Shown here: in pieces, positions 44,457 through 54,607 of the stretch
Layout of the letters: each line of letters opens with the position of its first letter
Numbering within the stretch: position 1 is the first letter of the stretch
Source of the DNA: Shinisaurus crocodilurus
Lineage: Eukaryota > Chordata > Lepidosauria > Squamata > Shinisauridae
DNA: 64,000 nucleotides
Direction: 5' to 3'
Assembly: GCA_021292165.1 (NCBI GenBank)
Contig: JAHFWL010000039.1
Location: forward strand, 124,001 to 188,000
The notes under the pieces: model-generated
Database searches by the model: none
Told to the model about the DNA's origin: nothing
Seen by the model: only the letters and a program-made list of their open reading frames with translations
Translations under genes and position numbers: made by a program

Positions 44457-44864
44457 CTAACGACTGCAGTATGGCGTGCTCGGAAGCAGACCTCCAATCT
44501 GCGAAAGACAGTCTGGCATTATCGCAGGGTGTTGTGAAGCCCGGGGGGCAAGCGCACGGAACCTATGCATCTGGTTGCGGGACAATGCATCCGCTATACT
44601 GTTATCGAGACCCGGCACATGCCGAACCCGAAACAAGATGTTAAATTGTAAGCAGCGCAGCATCAAACCGCGAACCAGATGCATGACCCGAGGGTTTCTG
44701 GATGACAAGGAGCTGAGTACCTGAACTGTGGCCTGCTTGTCGCACCAAAAATGGACGACGGAATCTGCCAATTGCGTCGCCCATAGGTGCACTGACACGT
44801 AAATCGGGGGGGAAAATTCCAAAAATGTCACGTCACAACAGACACCCGCATCAACCCAAGCCAC
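44457..44864 (-). pseudogene. RT/RNase H C-terminal remnant of the Ngaro element
   Basis: The frame carries VHFWCDKQATVQVLSSLSSR, then RHVPGLDNSIADALSR, the RNase H and tail signature of DIRS/Ngaro pol. The RT palm is absent because the element is truncated near 44870. The stop is followed by the recombinase frame. Confidence 0.8.
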
Positions 44865-44870
44865 AGGCCA

Positions 44871-45171
44871 CGGTGCTGCACACCATTGGTCTCACACCAT
44901 TGCTCTCTCTTCGCCTTCCCCGCCCGGGGCCAGGAGGAGCCAGCAGCGGGAGGAGGAGCGGGTGAGTGGTCGGCCAGCTCGAGGAGTCCAGTGAAGGTGG
45001 TGGCGGCCGGAGCAGGGACGAGGGAAGGACCAGCCGACGGTTAAGTGGCGGTGGCGGTGGCCCATGGAGGGAGCGGGAGAGTCTCCGTGGGAGGAAGAAG
45101 AGCGGCCCTTCCTCCTTCTCTGCCCCAGCCTTGTCCCCGTCTCTCAGGGATGTTGAAGAGTAAGTGGCGGC
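44871..45171. other. GC-rich segment, unassigned
   Basis: GC-rich, with GGTGGCGG repeats and a repeated GGCGGCCCATGGAG-like phrase (about 45056 and 45166). Open frames here look compositional. Origin unknown. Confidence 0.4.
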
Positions 45172-45383
45172 CCATGGAGGCCGTGAATAGCAAATCGTGG
45201 CTGTTTTAAGCTGGTTTTCTATGGAACTTATGTGAAAAGCACAGCGCCGGGGACCCGGAAGTACTTCTCCGCAGCTACTCTCCGGGGAGATATGCCAAGC
45301 CGGGGAATGATAAGTTCCATGGGGCTTGGGGGGATCAAGTGGGGAGAAGTTTGTCCGCCTTCCCCCCCCTCGATTTTTGCACA
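45172..45383. mobile_element. Right half of foldback MITE, copy 4
   Basis: Matches 35683-35893 in direct orientation and ends in the full terminus GCACACATCCCTA. It forms the far boundary of the large insertion into the L2. Confidence 0.72.
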
Positions 45384-46985
45384 CATCCCTAGTTAGCAGC
45401 CTCGCTGCCCTGTTTTGAACCAATTGAAGTATCCGGACCATTTTCAAAGGCAGTCCCACGTAGAGCGCATTACATTAATCCAAATGAGAGGTTACCAGAG
45501 CGTGGATCACCATTGCTAGGCTCTGCCTGTCCAGATAGGGTCGTAGTTGGTAAATCAGCCTAAGCTGATAAAAGGTGCTCCTTGTAATCGAGTCCACTTG
45601 TGACTCCAGCGACAGTTTGGAGTCCAGGAGCACCCCCAAACTACAAACCCTGTCCTTTAGGGGGAGTGCAACTCCGTCCAGGGCAGGTTGAGTATCCTCC
45701 CTCCGGACAGATGATCCTCCCACGAACAGCACCCCCGTCTTGTCTGGATTGAGCCTCAATTTATTGGCCCTCATCCAGTCCATTACCAGTCCCAGACACT
45801 GATTCAAAACAGCCACTGCCTCATCTGAATTTGATGAAAAAGAGAGGTAGAGCTGAGTGCCATCCGCATATTGGAGACACTTCAGCCCAAACCTCCGGAG
45901 GACCTCTCCCAGCGGTTTCATGTAGATGTTAAAGAGCATGGGGAATAAGATGGAGCCCTGCGGTACTCCATGGCATAATTGCCACTGCGCAGAGCAATAA
46001 TCCCCCAGCACCACCCTCTGGAATCAGCCAGCCAAGCAAGAGCAGAACCATTGCAAAGCAGTACCTCCAACTCCTAAACCCGTCAGCCAGAAAGATACCA
46101 TGGTCAATGGTATTGAAAGTCACTGAGAGATCCAGGAGAAATGGAGAATCAACAGGGTTGCATTCCCCCATCTCTCTCCTGGTAAAGGTCATCCCACAGG
46201 ACAACCAAGGCAGTTTCTGTTCCAAAACCAGGCCTGAAGCCTGATTGAAATGGATCTAGATAATCCATTCCCTCCGAGAGAACTTGGAGCTGCTCGGCCA
46301 CAATGTGCTCAAACACCTTGCCCAGGAAAGGGATATTTACAACAGGTCTATATTTGTTCAGGTCTTCTGGGTCCAGAGATTTGGTTTTTTCAAGAGTGGC
46401 TTAATCACAGCCTCTTTCAACGCGGCTGGCACCACCCCCTCCTTCAAGGAGGCATTCACAGCCTCCTGGACCGAGGTGCAAATTCCTTCCTTAATTTTAA
46501 TAAGCAGCCAAGATGGGCAACGGTCAAGCATGCACATAGTAGGTCGACTCAACCCGCCCAAGGAACTTGTCCACATCCTCAGGTAGGGATGTAACGGCTC
46601 GGGCAGGCGTGAGCATGCCAAAATTGGCCCCGTTTGGGCCCACCCGAGACTCGCGGGCCTTACCAGGCCCTGCTCGCCTCTCCACAATGAGCCAACTGCA
46701 TCGCCCGCGCCGGTCCCGTCGCGTCACTTCCGGCTGGACGGAAGTGACACGACGGGAGCCTGCGCCGGCGCGACGGGACCCCGCACTGGGTCTTTTATGT
46801 AGAAACCAGGGTGACAGGACTTAAAACGGCCGTCAGGGTGGGCTGCGTGGAGAGGAGAGGCGGGTCCCCCCAGAAGATACAAAGATCACCACTATCCTCG
46901 GGCCTCAATAACTGAAACTCATCCAACACAGTAGGACCAGACGGTGCTCTGGACACCTCAGTTAAAGATGTTGTTAATTCATCAG
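45384..46985 (-). mobile_element. L2 LINE, 5' part of a split copy
   Basis: RT frames on the minus strand (46687-46358, 46225-45929, 46014-45475) include CHGVPQGSILFPMLFNIYMK, an altered catalytic motif YADGTQLYL and NPDKTGVLFV. The last part reads GLPLKMVRILQLVQNRAARL before the MITE boundary. Interrupted at 46584-46885 by another MITE. The copy continues at 35510. Multiple frameshifts make it inactive. Confidence 0.85.
46584..46885. mobile_element. Foldback hAT-like MITE, copy 5
   Basis: Starts TAGGGATGTAACGGCTCGGG. An inner inverted repeat surrounds CGTCACTTCCGGCTGGACGGAAGTGACACG near 46730. ATCCTCAG on the left and ATCCTCGG on the right resemble an 8-bp duplication. The right terminus is degraded. 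Confidence 0.6.
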
Positions 46986-47007
46986 TTAATTAAGATGTTC
47001 TTTTCAT

Positions 47008-50000
47008 CTTTTCATCAAGGATCGTCACCTTGAAGTGGTGAGTGGGCTTGCGTGTTCCGATGAATCCTGTGAGCAATGCCGTCGGGAGCTATGTACTCCC
47101 AGTAGGGTCACCCATGGCGGTAAGGTCCGGGGAGAGGAACCAGACAAAGAACGATCCAAAACATAAAGTCCTCAACGGCAGAACAGGCGGAAGATAATTA
47201 AACCTAAATTACAACGGCTGTGAAGGCGGATGAAGGCTGCAGCAGAGAATGGTTTTCCAATCGTCAGGGTAACCGTGCCATTGGATCTCTGCCGTACTCT
47301 GTCAAGTTTGTGTGGTGATTCGTTGTGCACCGATCTCCCCACATAAAACAGTTTCACGCACAGGCGTCTTCCAACCCAACCCATCCAACCCAACCCAACC
47401 CAACCAAACCAAACAAAAACAAAAAAAGTCCCATGGCGACTGGCGAATGGCAACGGGGGCAGGACTGTGAATCTGGAAGCCCCTAGTCATGGACCAGCAC
47501 ATGGGCGGTGGATGCAGACTCAGTCGCCCTGTTCAAGGAACGAGGTAGTCGAGCAGCTCGGCAGCTGTATCCATGACTGAGCAGCCCTATTTAGGATCCA
47601 CTCTGCTCACCCCGTATGGGGAGGGGGCTAGAAAAGGTGCCCTAAACATAGTCTACCTCTTTCTCCCCTGACTGGATTACCGCGTCCAGTGGGGTCACCA
47701 TTTTAGCGGTCGAAAAAGACATTTGAATTTTGGAACATGGAATATACGGACATTGCTGGATAACATAGATAGTGAACGCCCTGAGCGTAGGACTGCTATT
47801 ATTGCAAGGGAGCTGAGACGGTTTAAGATTGACATAGCAGCACTTCAAGAAACTCGAAGGGCAGGAGAGGGACAGCTGAAAGAAGAAAAAGGAGGTTATA
47901 CCTTCTTCTGGAAAGGACTACCTGAGCAGGACCGACGAATACATGGTGTAGGCTTTGCCATCAAAAATGAACTAGTGAACTCTTTGTCAGAAGTTCCTAC
48001 TGGCATTAACGAACGCCTGATAACTCTTCGATTAAAGCTCGCCAATAACCAACAGGTAACTATTTTGAGCGCTTATGCACCAACATTAGATGCTGATGAT
48101 GACATCAAGGAAAGTTTTTATAGCCAGTTGGACACTCTCCTGTCAGAGATACCTAAGGAGGATAAAATTATCCTCCTGGGCGATTTTAACGCAAGAGTCG
48201 GGCGTGACTTTGATTTATGGCCAGAAACTATTGGAAAAGACGGAGTTGGTAATAGCAACCCGAACGGACTCTTACTTTTGTCTATATGTGCAGAGCATAA
48301 TCTCACTATCACAAACACGCTCTTTCGACAAAAGAATAAGTTTAAAACATCATGGCAGCACCCACGGTCAAAGCACTGGCATCTTCTGGATTATGTAATT
48401 GTCCGTGTTAGAGATCGCCGCGATGTACTTCTTACTAGGGCCATGGTGAGTGCCGACGACTGCTGGACAGACCACCGACTAATCCGTTCCACAATGGTTA
48501 TCAACATTGCTCCCCAACGTAGGCTTCAAGGAAGGAAACCAAGGCGTAAAATGAACATCCAAGTCCTTCAAGATCCTATTAAGCAAACTCGTCTTCAATC
48601 ACTTCTTAAGGAACATCTACCTACGGAACCTCCTGACAACATTGAGGACCATTGGTCTAAGCTGAAAACCTCCATTACTGCAGCTTGTGAACAAACTATT
48701 GGATATGAAACTAAGAAACATCAGGATTGGTTTGATGAAAATGACAATGAGATTAAATATATAATTGACCAAAAAAGGAAAGCCTTCCAAATATGGCAAA
48801 ATGATATTAACTGCGCTGCCAAGAAAAAAACCTACGCTAGCGCAAAGGCTGAGGTCCAAAGAAGAACAAGAGAACTTAAGAACGCTTGGTGGAAAAAGAA
48901 AGCTGAAGAAATTCAACAACTTGCAGAATCTCATGATGCACGGGGCTTTTTTAAGGCCACAAGGGCCATTTATGGACCAAAAACCTATGGTACAAACCCT
49001 TTACAATCAAAAGATGGCACCAAACTCTTAAAAGACAAAGAGTCTATTGCACTGCGTTGGAAAGAGCATTATTATGACCTTTTAAATCGTAAATCTAAGG
49101 TGGATAATGAGATTTTTTCGCAAATCCCGCAAAAACAAATTAAAGAGGAACTTGCAATACTCCCCACTTTGGATGAAGTAAAAAAAGCCATTAATCAAAT
49201 GAAGAACAACAAAGCTAGTGGACCAGATGGGATTCCTGCTGAAATCTTTAAAGAAGGGGGCCCCGAACTTGTACAACATCTTCATAAACTCATCGAAAAA
49301 ATCTGGATAAGAGAAGAGATCCCAGAAGACTTCAGGGATGCCATAATTATCACCCTCTTTAAGAAGGGTGATAGAACAGACTGTGGAAACTATCGGGGCA
49401 TTTCTCTCTTAGCAACCGCAGGTAAAATATTTGCTAGGATTCTCGCAAACCGTCTTCTATCTATTTCAGAAGAGATCCTCCCTGAAACTCAATATGGTTT
49501 CCGCCCCTCTAGAGGGACAGTAGACATGATTTTTACTGCACGTCAGCTCCAAGAAAAATGCCGGGAGCAAAATCAACCCCTTTATATGGCATTTATTGAT
49601 TTGGCTAAGGCCTTTGATACTGTAGATCGTACAGCTCTCTGGACTATCCTTATGAAAATTGGATGCCCCAATAAATTTGTGAATATCTTGCGACTTCTCC
49701 ATGACAACATGACGGCAACAGTTTTGGACAACAACGGCTCTCATGGTGCTCCATTTAAAGTGGGATCAGGTGTTAAACAGGGATGTGTTATCGCCCCAAC
49801 ATTATTTGCCATTTTCATCGCCATGGTTTTACATCTTGTCAAGGGGAAACTTCCCACCGGTGTGGGAATTATATATCGAACAGATGGAAAGCTTTTTAAT
49901 CTCAGCAGGCTGAAAGCAAAAAGTAAGGTAATTACAACCTCCGTTGTGGAACTTCAGTATGCTGATGATAATGTGGTCTCTGCACATTCAGAGGATGATC

Positions 50001-50991
50001 TCCAAACTATCCTAAATGCTTTTGCAGAAGCATACGAAAAACTTGGTCTCTCACTTAACATCAAAAAAACCAAAGTGCTTCATCAGCAAGTGCAAGCCAA
50101 TCCTTTGGTGATGCCATCTATCCAGCTTGGCGGGACAATACTGGAAAATGTCGATCATTTTCTCTATCTTGGCAGCTATCTTTCTGTTACAGCTAACATC
50201 GACAGTGAAATCCAGCATCGTCTGAGCTCCGCAAGTGCCGCATTTTCTCGAATGAAACATAGAGTGTTCGAGGATCGGGATATTTGTAAGAAGACCAAAA
50301 CACTGGTTTATGAAGCCATTGTATTACCAACTTTATTGTATGCCTGCGAAACATGGACTATCTATAAACGTCACTTCCACCTCCTTGAAAGGTTTCATCA
50401 ACGATGCCTCCGGAAAATCCTGCAAATTACTTGGGAAGATAGGCGAACAAATGTCAGTGTACTGGAAGAAGCAAAGACTACTAGCATTGAAAAAATGATC
50501 CTTCAACGCCAACTTCAGTGGACCGGTCATGTTGTTCGAATGCCTGACTGCTGTCTCCCAAAGCAGTTACTTTACTCCCAACTCAAGGATGGAAAGCGGA
50601 ATATCGGTGGTCAATATAAGAGGTTTAAAGATGTTCATAAGGCTAATCTAAAAAAATGCAATATAAACATCGAAAACTGGGAAGCTCTGGCCCATGAACG
50701 ATCTAAATGGAGGTTGGCCTTTCACAAAGGTTCCATGGACTTTGAAGAAGCCCGAGTGCAAGGTGAAAGGGAGAAACGTGCTAAGCGAAAAGCACGTCAA
50801 ATGAATCCTTTACAGGACCATCTTCTATCTGGTAACCTGTGTCCTCACTGTGGGAAGCTGTGTGGATCTAGAATTGGCCTCCACAGTCACTTACGGACCC
50901 ATCGCTAGAGTCTACACAATCTTCTTTAGAATTTCCTCCTTTTATCCCGGAAGACAATCTTACTCGGTCACGAGTGATCGCCTGATGATGA
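47008..50991 (+). mobile_element. Full-length non-LTR retrotransposon (zinc-finger LINE)
   Basis: 3984 bp flanked by 10-bp duplications TTCTTTTCAT (46998-47007 and 50992-51001). It has a 5' UTR of about 715 bp, a single intact ORF, and a short 3' UTR ending in GATGATGAT repeats. Three shorter copies occur in this window (10160-12230, 13740-14089, 58885-59030). The clade (I, Jockey or relative) was not settled by eye. Confidence 0.93.
47723..50908 (+). CDS. LINE ORF: endonuclease, reverse transcriptase, C2H2 finger
   Basis: 1061 codons, no interruption. The N-terminal APE-type endonuclease begins NFGTWNIRTLLD and has an ALQETR Glu motif near residue 40, GDFNARVG near 152 and TDHRLI near 249. 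A Lys-rich linker follows. Reverse transcriptase: NNKASGPDGIPAEIFKEGG (about 491), FKKGDRTDCGNYRGISLLA (about 546), FIDLAKAFDTVDR (about 622), GVKQGCVIAPTLFAIF (about 682) and the catalytic YADDN (about 748). A thumb-like LRKILQITWEDRRTNVSVL block follows. The C terminus is one C2H2 zinc finger, [20 protein letters not shown] (residues about 1040-1060), probably an RNA- or DNA-binding tail. Every catalytic motif is present, so this copy may be competent. It starts at the first ATG after the UTR. A stop follows the finger directly. Confidence 0.93.
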   Translation: MNFGTWNIRTLLDNIDSERPERRTAIIARELRRFKIDIAALQETRRAGEGQLKEEKGGYTFFWKGLPEQDRRIHGVGFAIKNELVNSLSEVPTGINERLITLRLKLANNQQVTILSAYAPTLDADDDIKESFYSQLDTLLSEIPKEDKIILLGDFNARVGRDFDLWPETIGKDGVGNSNPNGLLLLSICAEHNLTITNTLFRQKNKFKTSWQHPRSKHWHLLDYVIVRVRDRRDVLLTRAMVSADDCWTDHRLIRSTMVINIAPQRRLQGRKPRRKMNIQVLQDPIKQTRLQSLLKEHLPTEPPDNIEDHWSKLKTSITAACEQTIGYETKKHQDWFDENDNEIKYIIDQKRKAFQIWQNDINCAAKKKTYASAKAEVQRRTRELKNAWWKKKAEEIQQLAESHDARGFFKATRAIYGPKTYGTNPLQSKDGTKLLKDKESIALRWKEHYYDLLNRKSKVDNEIFSQIPQKQIKEELAILPTLDEVKKAINQMKNNKASGPDGIPAEIFKEGGPELVQHLHKLIEKIWIREEIPEDFRDAIIITLFKKGDRTDCGNYRGISLLATAGKIFARILANRLLSISEEILPETQYGFRPSRGTVDMIFTARQLQEKCREQNQPLYMAFIDLAKAFDTVDRTALWTILMKIGCPNKFVNILRLLHDNMTATVLDNNGSHGAPFKVGSGVKQGCVIAPTLFAIFIAMVLHLVKGKLPTGVGIIYRTDGKLFNLSRLKAKSKVITTSVVELQYADDNVVSAHSEDDLQTILNAFAEAYEKLGLSLNIKKTKVLHQQVQANPLVMPSIQLGGTILENVDHFLYLGSYLSVTANIDSEIQHRLSSASAAFSRMKHRVFEDRDICKKTKTLVYEAIVLPTLLYACETWTIYKRHFHLLERFHQRCLRKILQITWEDRRTNVSVLEEAKTTSIEKMILQRQLQWTGHVVRMPDCCLPKQLLYSQLKDGKRNIGGQYKRFKDVHKANLKKCNINIENWEALAHERSKWRLAFHKGSMDFEEARVQGEREKRAKRKARQMNPLQDHLLSGNLCPHCGKLCGSRIGLHSHLRTHR

Positions 50992-51310
50992 TTCTTTTCA
51001 TTCCATTTTATGCTTTGCCAATTTAAGCACCGTTATTTAACAGAAAGTCAGGATATGAATTAAATAAATAAATGGAAATGAATTGGAGATGCACATTTCT
51101 CCCTTGCCTCTGAAGTTTTTTCTATAAACCATTCTCAGGATCCCTGCTAGCAAATCTATATTTGCAATTTTAGCATTTTACACGAGGAATACGGTGGCAC
51201 CATGAATTGTGTCCCTGTGTGCCTGAGGGAATAAATGAGGCAGAATGCCTTCATTTCATGCTGTTGCACACAAACCCATGAATAACTAATGCCTGTGTTT
51301 CAGGAAGTGA

Positions 51311-51349
51311 AGTTTTTGTACTGCCTCCCACACTGTTTGGCTCACTGTG
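51311..51349 (-). promoter_or_regulatory. V-9 recombination signal, 23-bp spacer
   Basis: Perfect heptamer CACAGTG (51349-51343), 23-nt spacer, nonamer ACAAAAACT (51319-51311). Confidence 0.9.
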
Positions 51350-51811
51350 TCTTTCGCACAGTAATACGTGCCAGAGTCTTCAGGCTTCAGGCCACTCAGT
51401 TGTAGGGACACCTGGCTTTTTGAGGTGTCCCTTGTGATGGAAATCCGATTTCGGAGAGCACTGTTGTAGTAATTGTTTCCATTATACCAGATAGCTCCAG
51501 CCCACTCCAGTCCTTTTCCTGGGGGCTGGCGGACCCAGTGCACTCCATAGCTTGTTAGAGAAAATCCAGACACTTTACAGGTCAGCTGTACAGTCTCTCC
51601 TGGCCTCTTCACCCCTCCTCCAGACTCTGTAAGGGTAATCTGTGAAGAAATTCCTGCATTCATAGAAACAAATAACACAGAAAAAGAGAAAAAGAAAAGC
51701 ATGAGAATACTACAGAGAAAAGCCATTGCATTGTCTACATATGGGGGAATTGGAATTATTCTTACATGTAGGGAAGAGTATTAGGAAACTGATCAAGAGC
51801 TTCAGTTCCAT
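51350..51811 (-). pseudogene. IGHV: V-9: IGHV gene with a stop formed at the splice junction
   Basis: Leader exon 51811-51766 (46 nt, MELKLLISFLILFPT) ends with T before GTAAG. The V exon 51653-51350 (304 nt) starts GAATTTC after a GCAG acceptor. The split codon is therefore T plus GA, a TGA stop. In V-1, V-3 and V-10 the same codon is TGT or TGC. The V exon itself is open and ideal: [60 protein letters not shown]. Upstream in the intron an in-frame ATG (51726) opens a hydrophobic stretch, LMLFFFSFSVLFV, leading straight into SSQ. An unspliced transcript could thus supply a substitute signal peptide, which is speculative. Confidence 0.8.
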
Positions 51812-51926
51812 GGCTAACAGTTGGCAACAACTCACAGGGCCCGAGACTGAGCCAAATTGTATTGATGCCTTTGAATTCCCTGCCCTCAACTTGTAACTTC
51901 CTTTTAAAAGAGGCCGCTGCAGAAAT

Positions 51927-51934
51927 ATTTGCAT
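51927..51934 (-). promoter_or_regulatory. V-9 promoter octamer
   Basis: Exact ATGCAAAT on the minus strand, 116 nt upstream of the leader ATG. A TTTTAAAA element lies at 51902-51909. Confidence 0.85.
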
Positions 51935-52561
51935 GGTGCCACAGGCACTCCTCCTATAAGACAATCAAAGCCTCAAAAGAAAAAAGGATAAAGTCTGGGT
52001 GGTCTCAATTGACAAGGGTGGTCCCACATGTCCTCTCAGCCTCTGTCCATCCCATCTTTATGCACAATTTCTCTGTGCCCTGCAATGGGAAGTGAATGTA
52101 GTGCACAGCTCTGAATATACAGCAAGAAGAATATAAATGTGAAGTATGGTTGTTGTTACGATAGTGCACATTAAAGCACATTTGAAAATTGCCCTGTATA
52201 TTGCTTCATGACTTTACATTGCTATGCATGTTTTGGTTTGTTTGTTTGATTACACAGATGTGTATACCACTTTCCAGTAGGCTATCAACGTGGTTAACCG
52301 AGATGCTAAAAAACATAAAATATGGCACTGATAAAAAAATGATCAGTGGTTGACTGTAACCATTCTGACCCTTTACAATTTCTTTTTTTTACCAGTGGTG
52401 GAAAGAAACCTGGATGGTGCTTATACTATGAACATGCACTCTTAGGACTAATTCACGCCATCCATTTTTTTTTTTTTTACTGCCACACAGATACGTCCTG
52501 TCCATCTTCTGGGATGCAACAGAAAGCACAAGCTAACTTCTCTAAACAATATGGAGTAAGT

Positions 52562-52699
52562 CAAGCATGGGAAACCTGTGTCTATCCAGGTGTAGGTGGA
52601 CTATGGCTCCCATCATCCCTGACCATTGCCCATGCCAGTGGGGACTAATGGGACTTGGAGTAAAACAAGATCTGGAGGGAAAGAGTTTCCCCAGCCCTG
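52562..52699. mobile_element. Foldback MITE
   Basis: Ends CAAGCATGGGAAACC and TTTCCCCAGCCCTG. The middle has GGCTCCCATCATCCCTGACC facing GGGACTAATGGGACTTGGAG. Same family as 26742-26868. Confidence 0.7.
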
Positions 52700-52852
52700 T
52701 TGTAAATTGTTCTTTGGGTGAAAGCTGGGGTGGAGGGGTTGGTGTTCATTCTTCTGCCTGGATAGACAGGGGCTCTACAGTTACACTGCACTGACACGGA
52801 GGATCCAGACTGAAGAATCATGATCGAGAAATCAAGATGATTCGATAACTCA

Positions 52853-53782
52853 TTGGAATCTCCCCCCCCCTCCACGTATCACTTAGTTCATTCTGATGGC
52901 AAACAGAGAAATAAGCCCCAAGCATCCTGCACCAATCTATGTGTTGTGGTTGAATGGAAGATGGGGATTTCAGTGTTGGAGGAAGGCTCAGATGCTTCAG
53001 AACCATCCCAGGAGATAGACAGCTGGTTCAAGTTGTCAATCGGCCTGAGATATTTTCTTCTTTTTCTCAGCTCTGCTGCTAACTCTGGTGATTTCTGTCC
53101 CATCCTGGGCTCCCGAAGTCAAGGCAAGAGTCCCAATGAAATCTTTTATTGCGGCATTTCTAGTAATGAGCAAACGGCTCTCAGGGAGGCAGCACAGAAG
53201 ATCCACAGAAACAGGGTGTGGATGAGTCCCTCCCAGGCTATATGTCCAGTCAGAAAGAGCCTGCACAGTGCTGCTCACCAAGTAAGTCCCACAACACTCC
53301 TGTTCCAGAGAGACGGTGGGAAGCTTCCCAGGGTTGCGGCGCATTGTCTCCTACAAGTGCTTCTGGAAGCTACACAGGTTTCCATGCGGGGGAGTGGCTT
53401 CTCGAGTTCACTATCAGTCATTTGGCCCTGGCAGGGAAACCTGCCCCTCAACCAGTGGCTATGCCTGACTGCGCGTTTCTGTCCTGCTCTCTTCTGCTGG
53501 CGATGGACCAAGGGGGTGACCCCTGAAACACCCTCTCCCGCAGAACCGTCCTCTTGCTGCCCTGTTGCCAGAGATGATGTCCCTGACAGATTAGCAGGAA
53601 CCTCCCTCAAGGTTGAGTCTTCCAGCTTGCGGCGGACTGGCCCTATCAGTCTCCAGTGCCTCACCCCGCTCCCTGTTCCCTTGGCAGTGGGAAGCCTGGC
53701 AGCACTGAACACTAAGACCTCTTGTAGAATGTCCTGGCTAGGTTCCTCAATCGTCAATAACAATTATTGGGCTAAAATCTGA
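52853..53782 (+). other. Unrecognised long open frame
   Basis: 309 codons are open from ATG on the plus strand. The opposite strand also has long open stretches (53763-53275, 53344-53036, 53103-52888). I recognise no motif in either direction, and neither splice sites nor target duplications are clear. Either an exonised or processed relic or an unnamed transposon frame is possible. The G+C content is higher than in the flanks. Confidence 0.3.
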
Positions 53783-54480
53783 TGGAAACGTAAGGATAGT
53801 TTAATGTTTATTATTAATATATTTTTGCATGGTTTTGCTGTCAAGGAGCAGTTCTTTCTTAGACATCTGCTTCCTGTGGTAAAAACAGTTTTTTCATTCT
53901 TGCTTTTCCTCTTCATTGACACTGTGATTTTTTTTTCTTTTAAGTAATTCTGCTCAATTGCCAATGTCATGGAACATGAGCGCCACCACCAGAAAATTCT
54001 TTCCTGAACTTACACAGCAAAAATGTAGGGGGTTTTGCACATGAGACCAGACTGGATTAAGATCACTGCTTTCCTCCATCAAATAAATCTTCAGGTACAC
54101 TTCTCTGAGAAAATAATGTGCACACAGATGCGTATATTAAGGGACAGTATAGAGAAAAATGCACATTATAAAAGGGATGAATAAAAAAATGTATGTGTAT
54201 ATTTAAGGGACGGTATAGAGAAAAATGCACATATTAAAAGGGATGAATACAAAAACGTATGCATTTTTTGCATCATTTCTGCTGATGCATGCATTTCGTA
54301 CAGATCTTTTGTTACATGTGTATACATGCGGAGAGATAGATACAGAAGTGCATACATAGTCCAGAGAATGCTGCTTGGAATTCAGCCTGTTATTGCATTG
54401 TAATCAGAAGAGGAGGATGTTTAGGAGTTGAAACCTTTTAATGAAGTCACAGCTCAGTTGGGAAACATGCTTTGCCTGCA
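53783..54480. other. Intergenic, no gene recognised
   Basis: Contains a short direct repeat of the phrase AGGGACRGTATAGAGAAAAATG at about 54139 and 54207 (offset about 68 bp). Nothing else is recognised. Confidence 0.45.
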
Positions 54481-54607
54481 GAGAGTCCCAAGATTATTTA
54501 TTATTTTTGATTTATTATTTAATACATTTTTATACCGCCCAATAGCCGAAGCTCTCTGGGCGGTTTACAACAGTTAAAATCATAAAATACAATATAAAAT
54601 ATAAAAT

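Larger units (their letters stand above)
43130..44870 (-). mobile_element. Ngaro/DIRS-group element, upstream part
   Basis: Carries a reverse transcriptase/RNase H C-terminal remnant and a tyrosine recombinase, the combination that defines DIRS-like retroelements. It has no LTRs and no integrase. The 5' portion (gag and most of RT) is missing beyond 44870, where GC-rich unrelated sequence begins. Confidence 0.78.
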
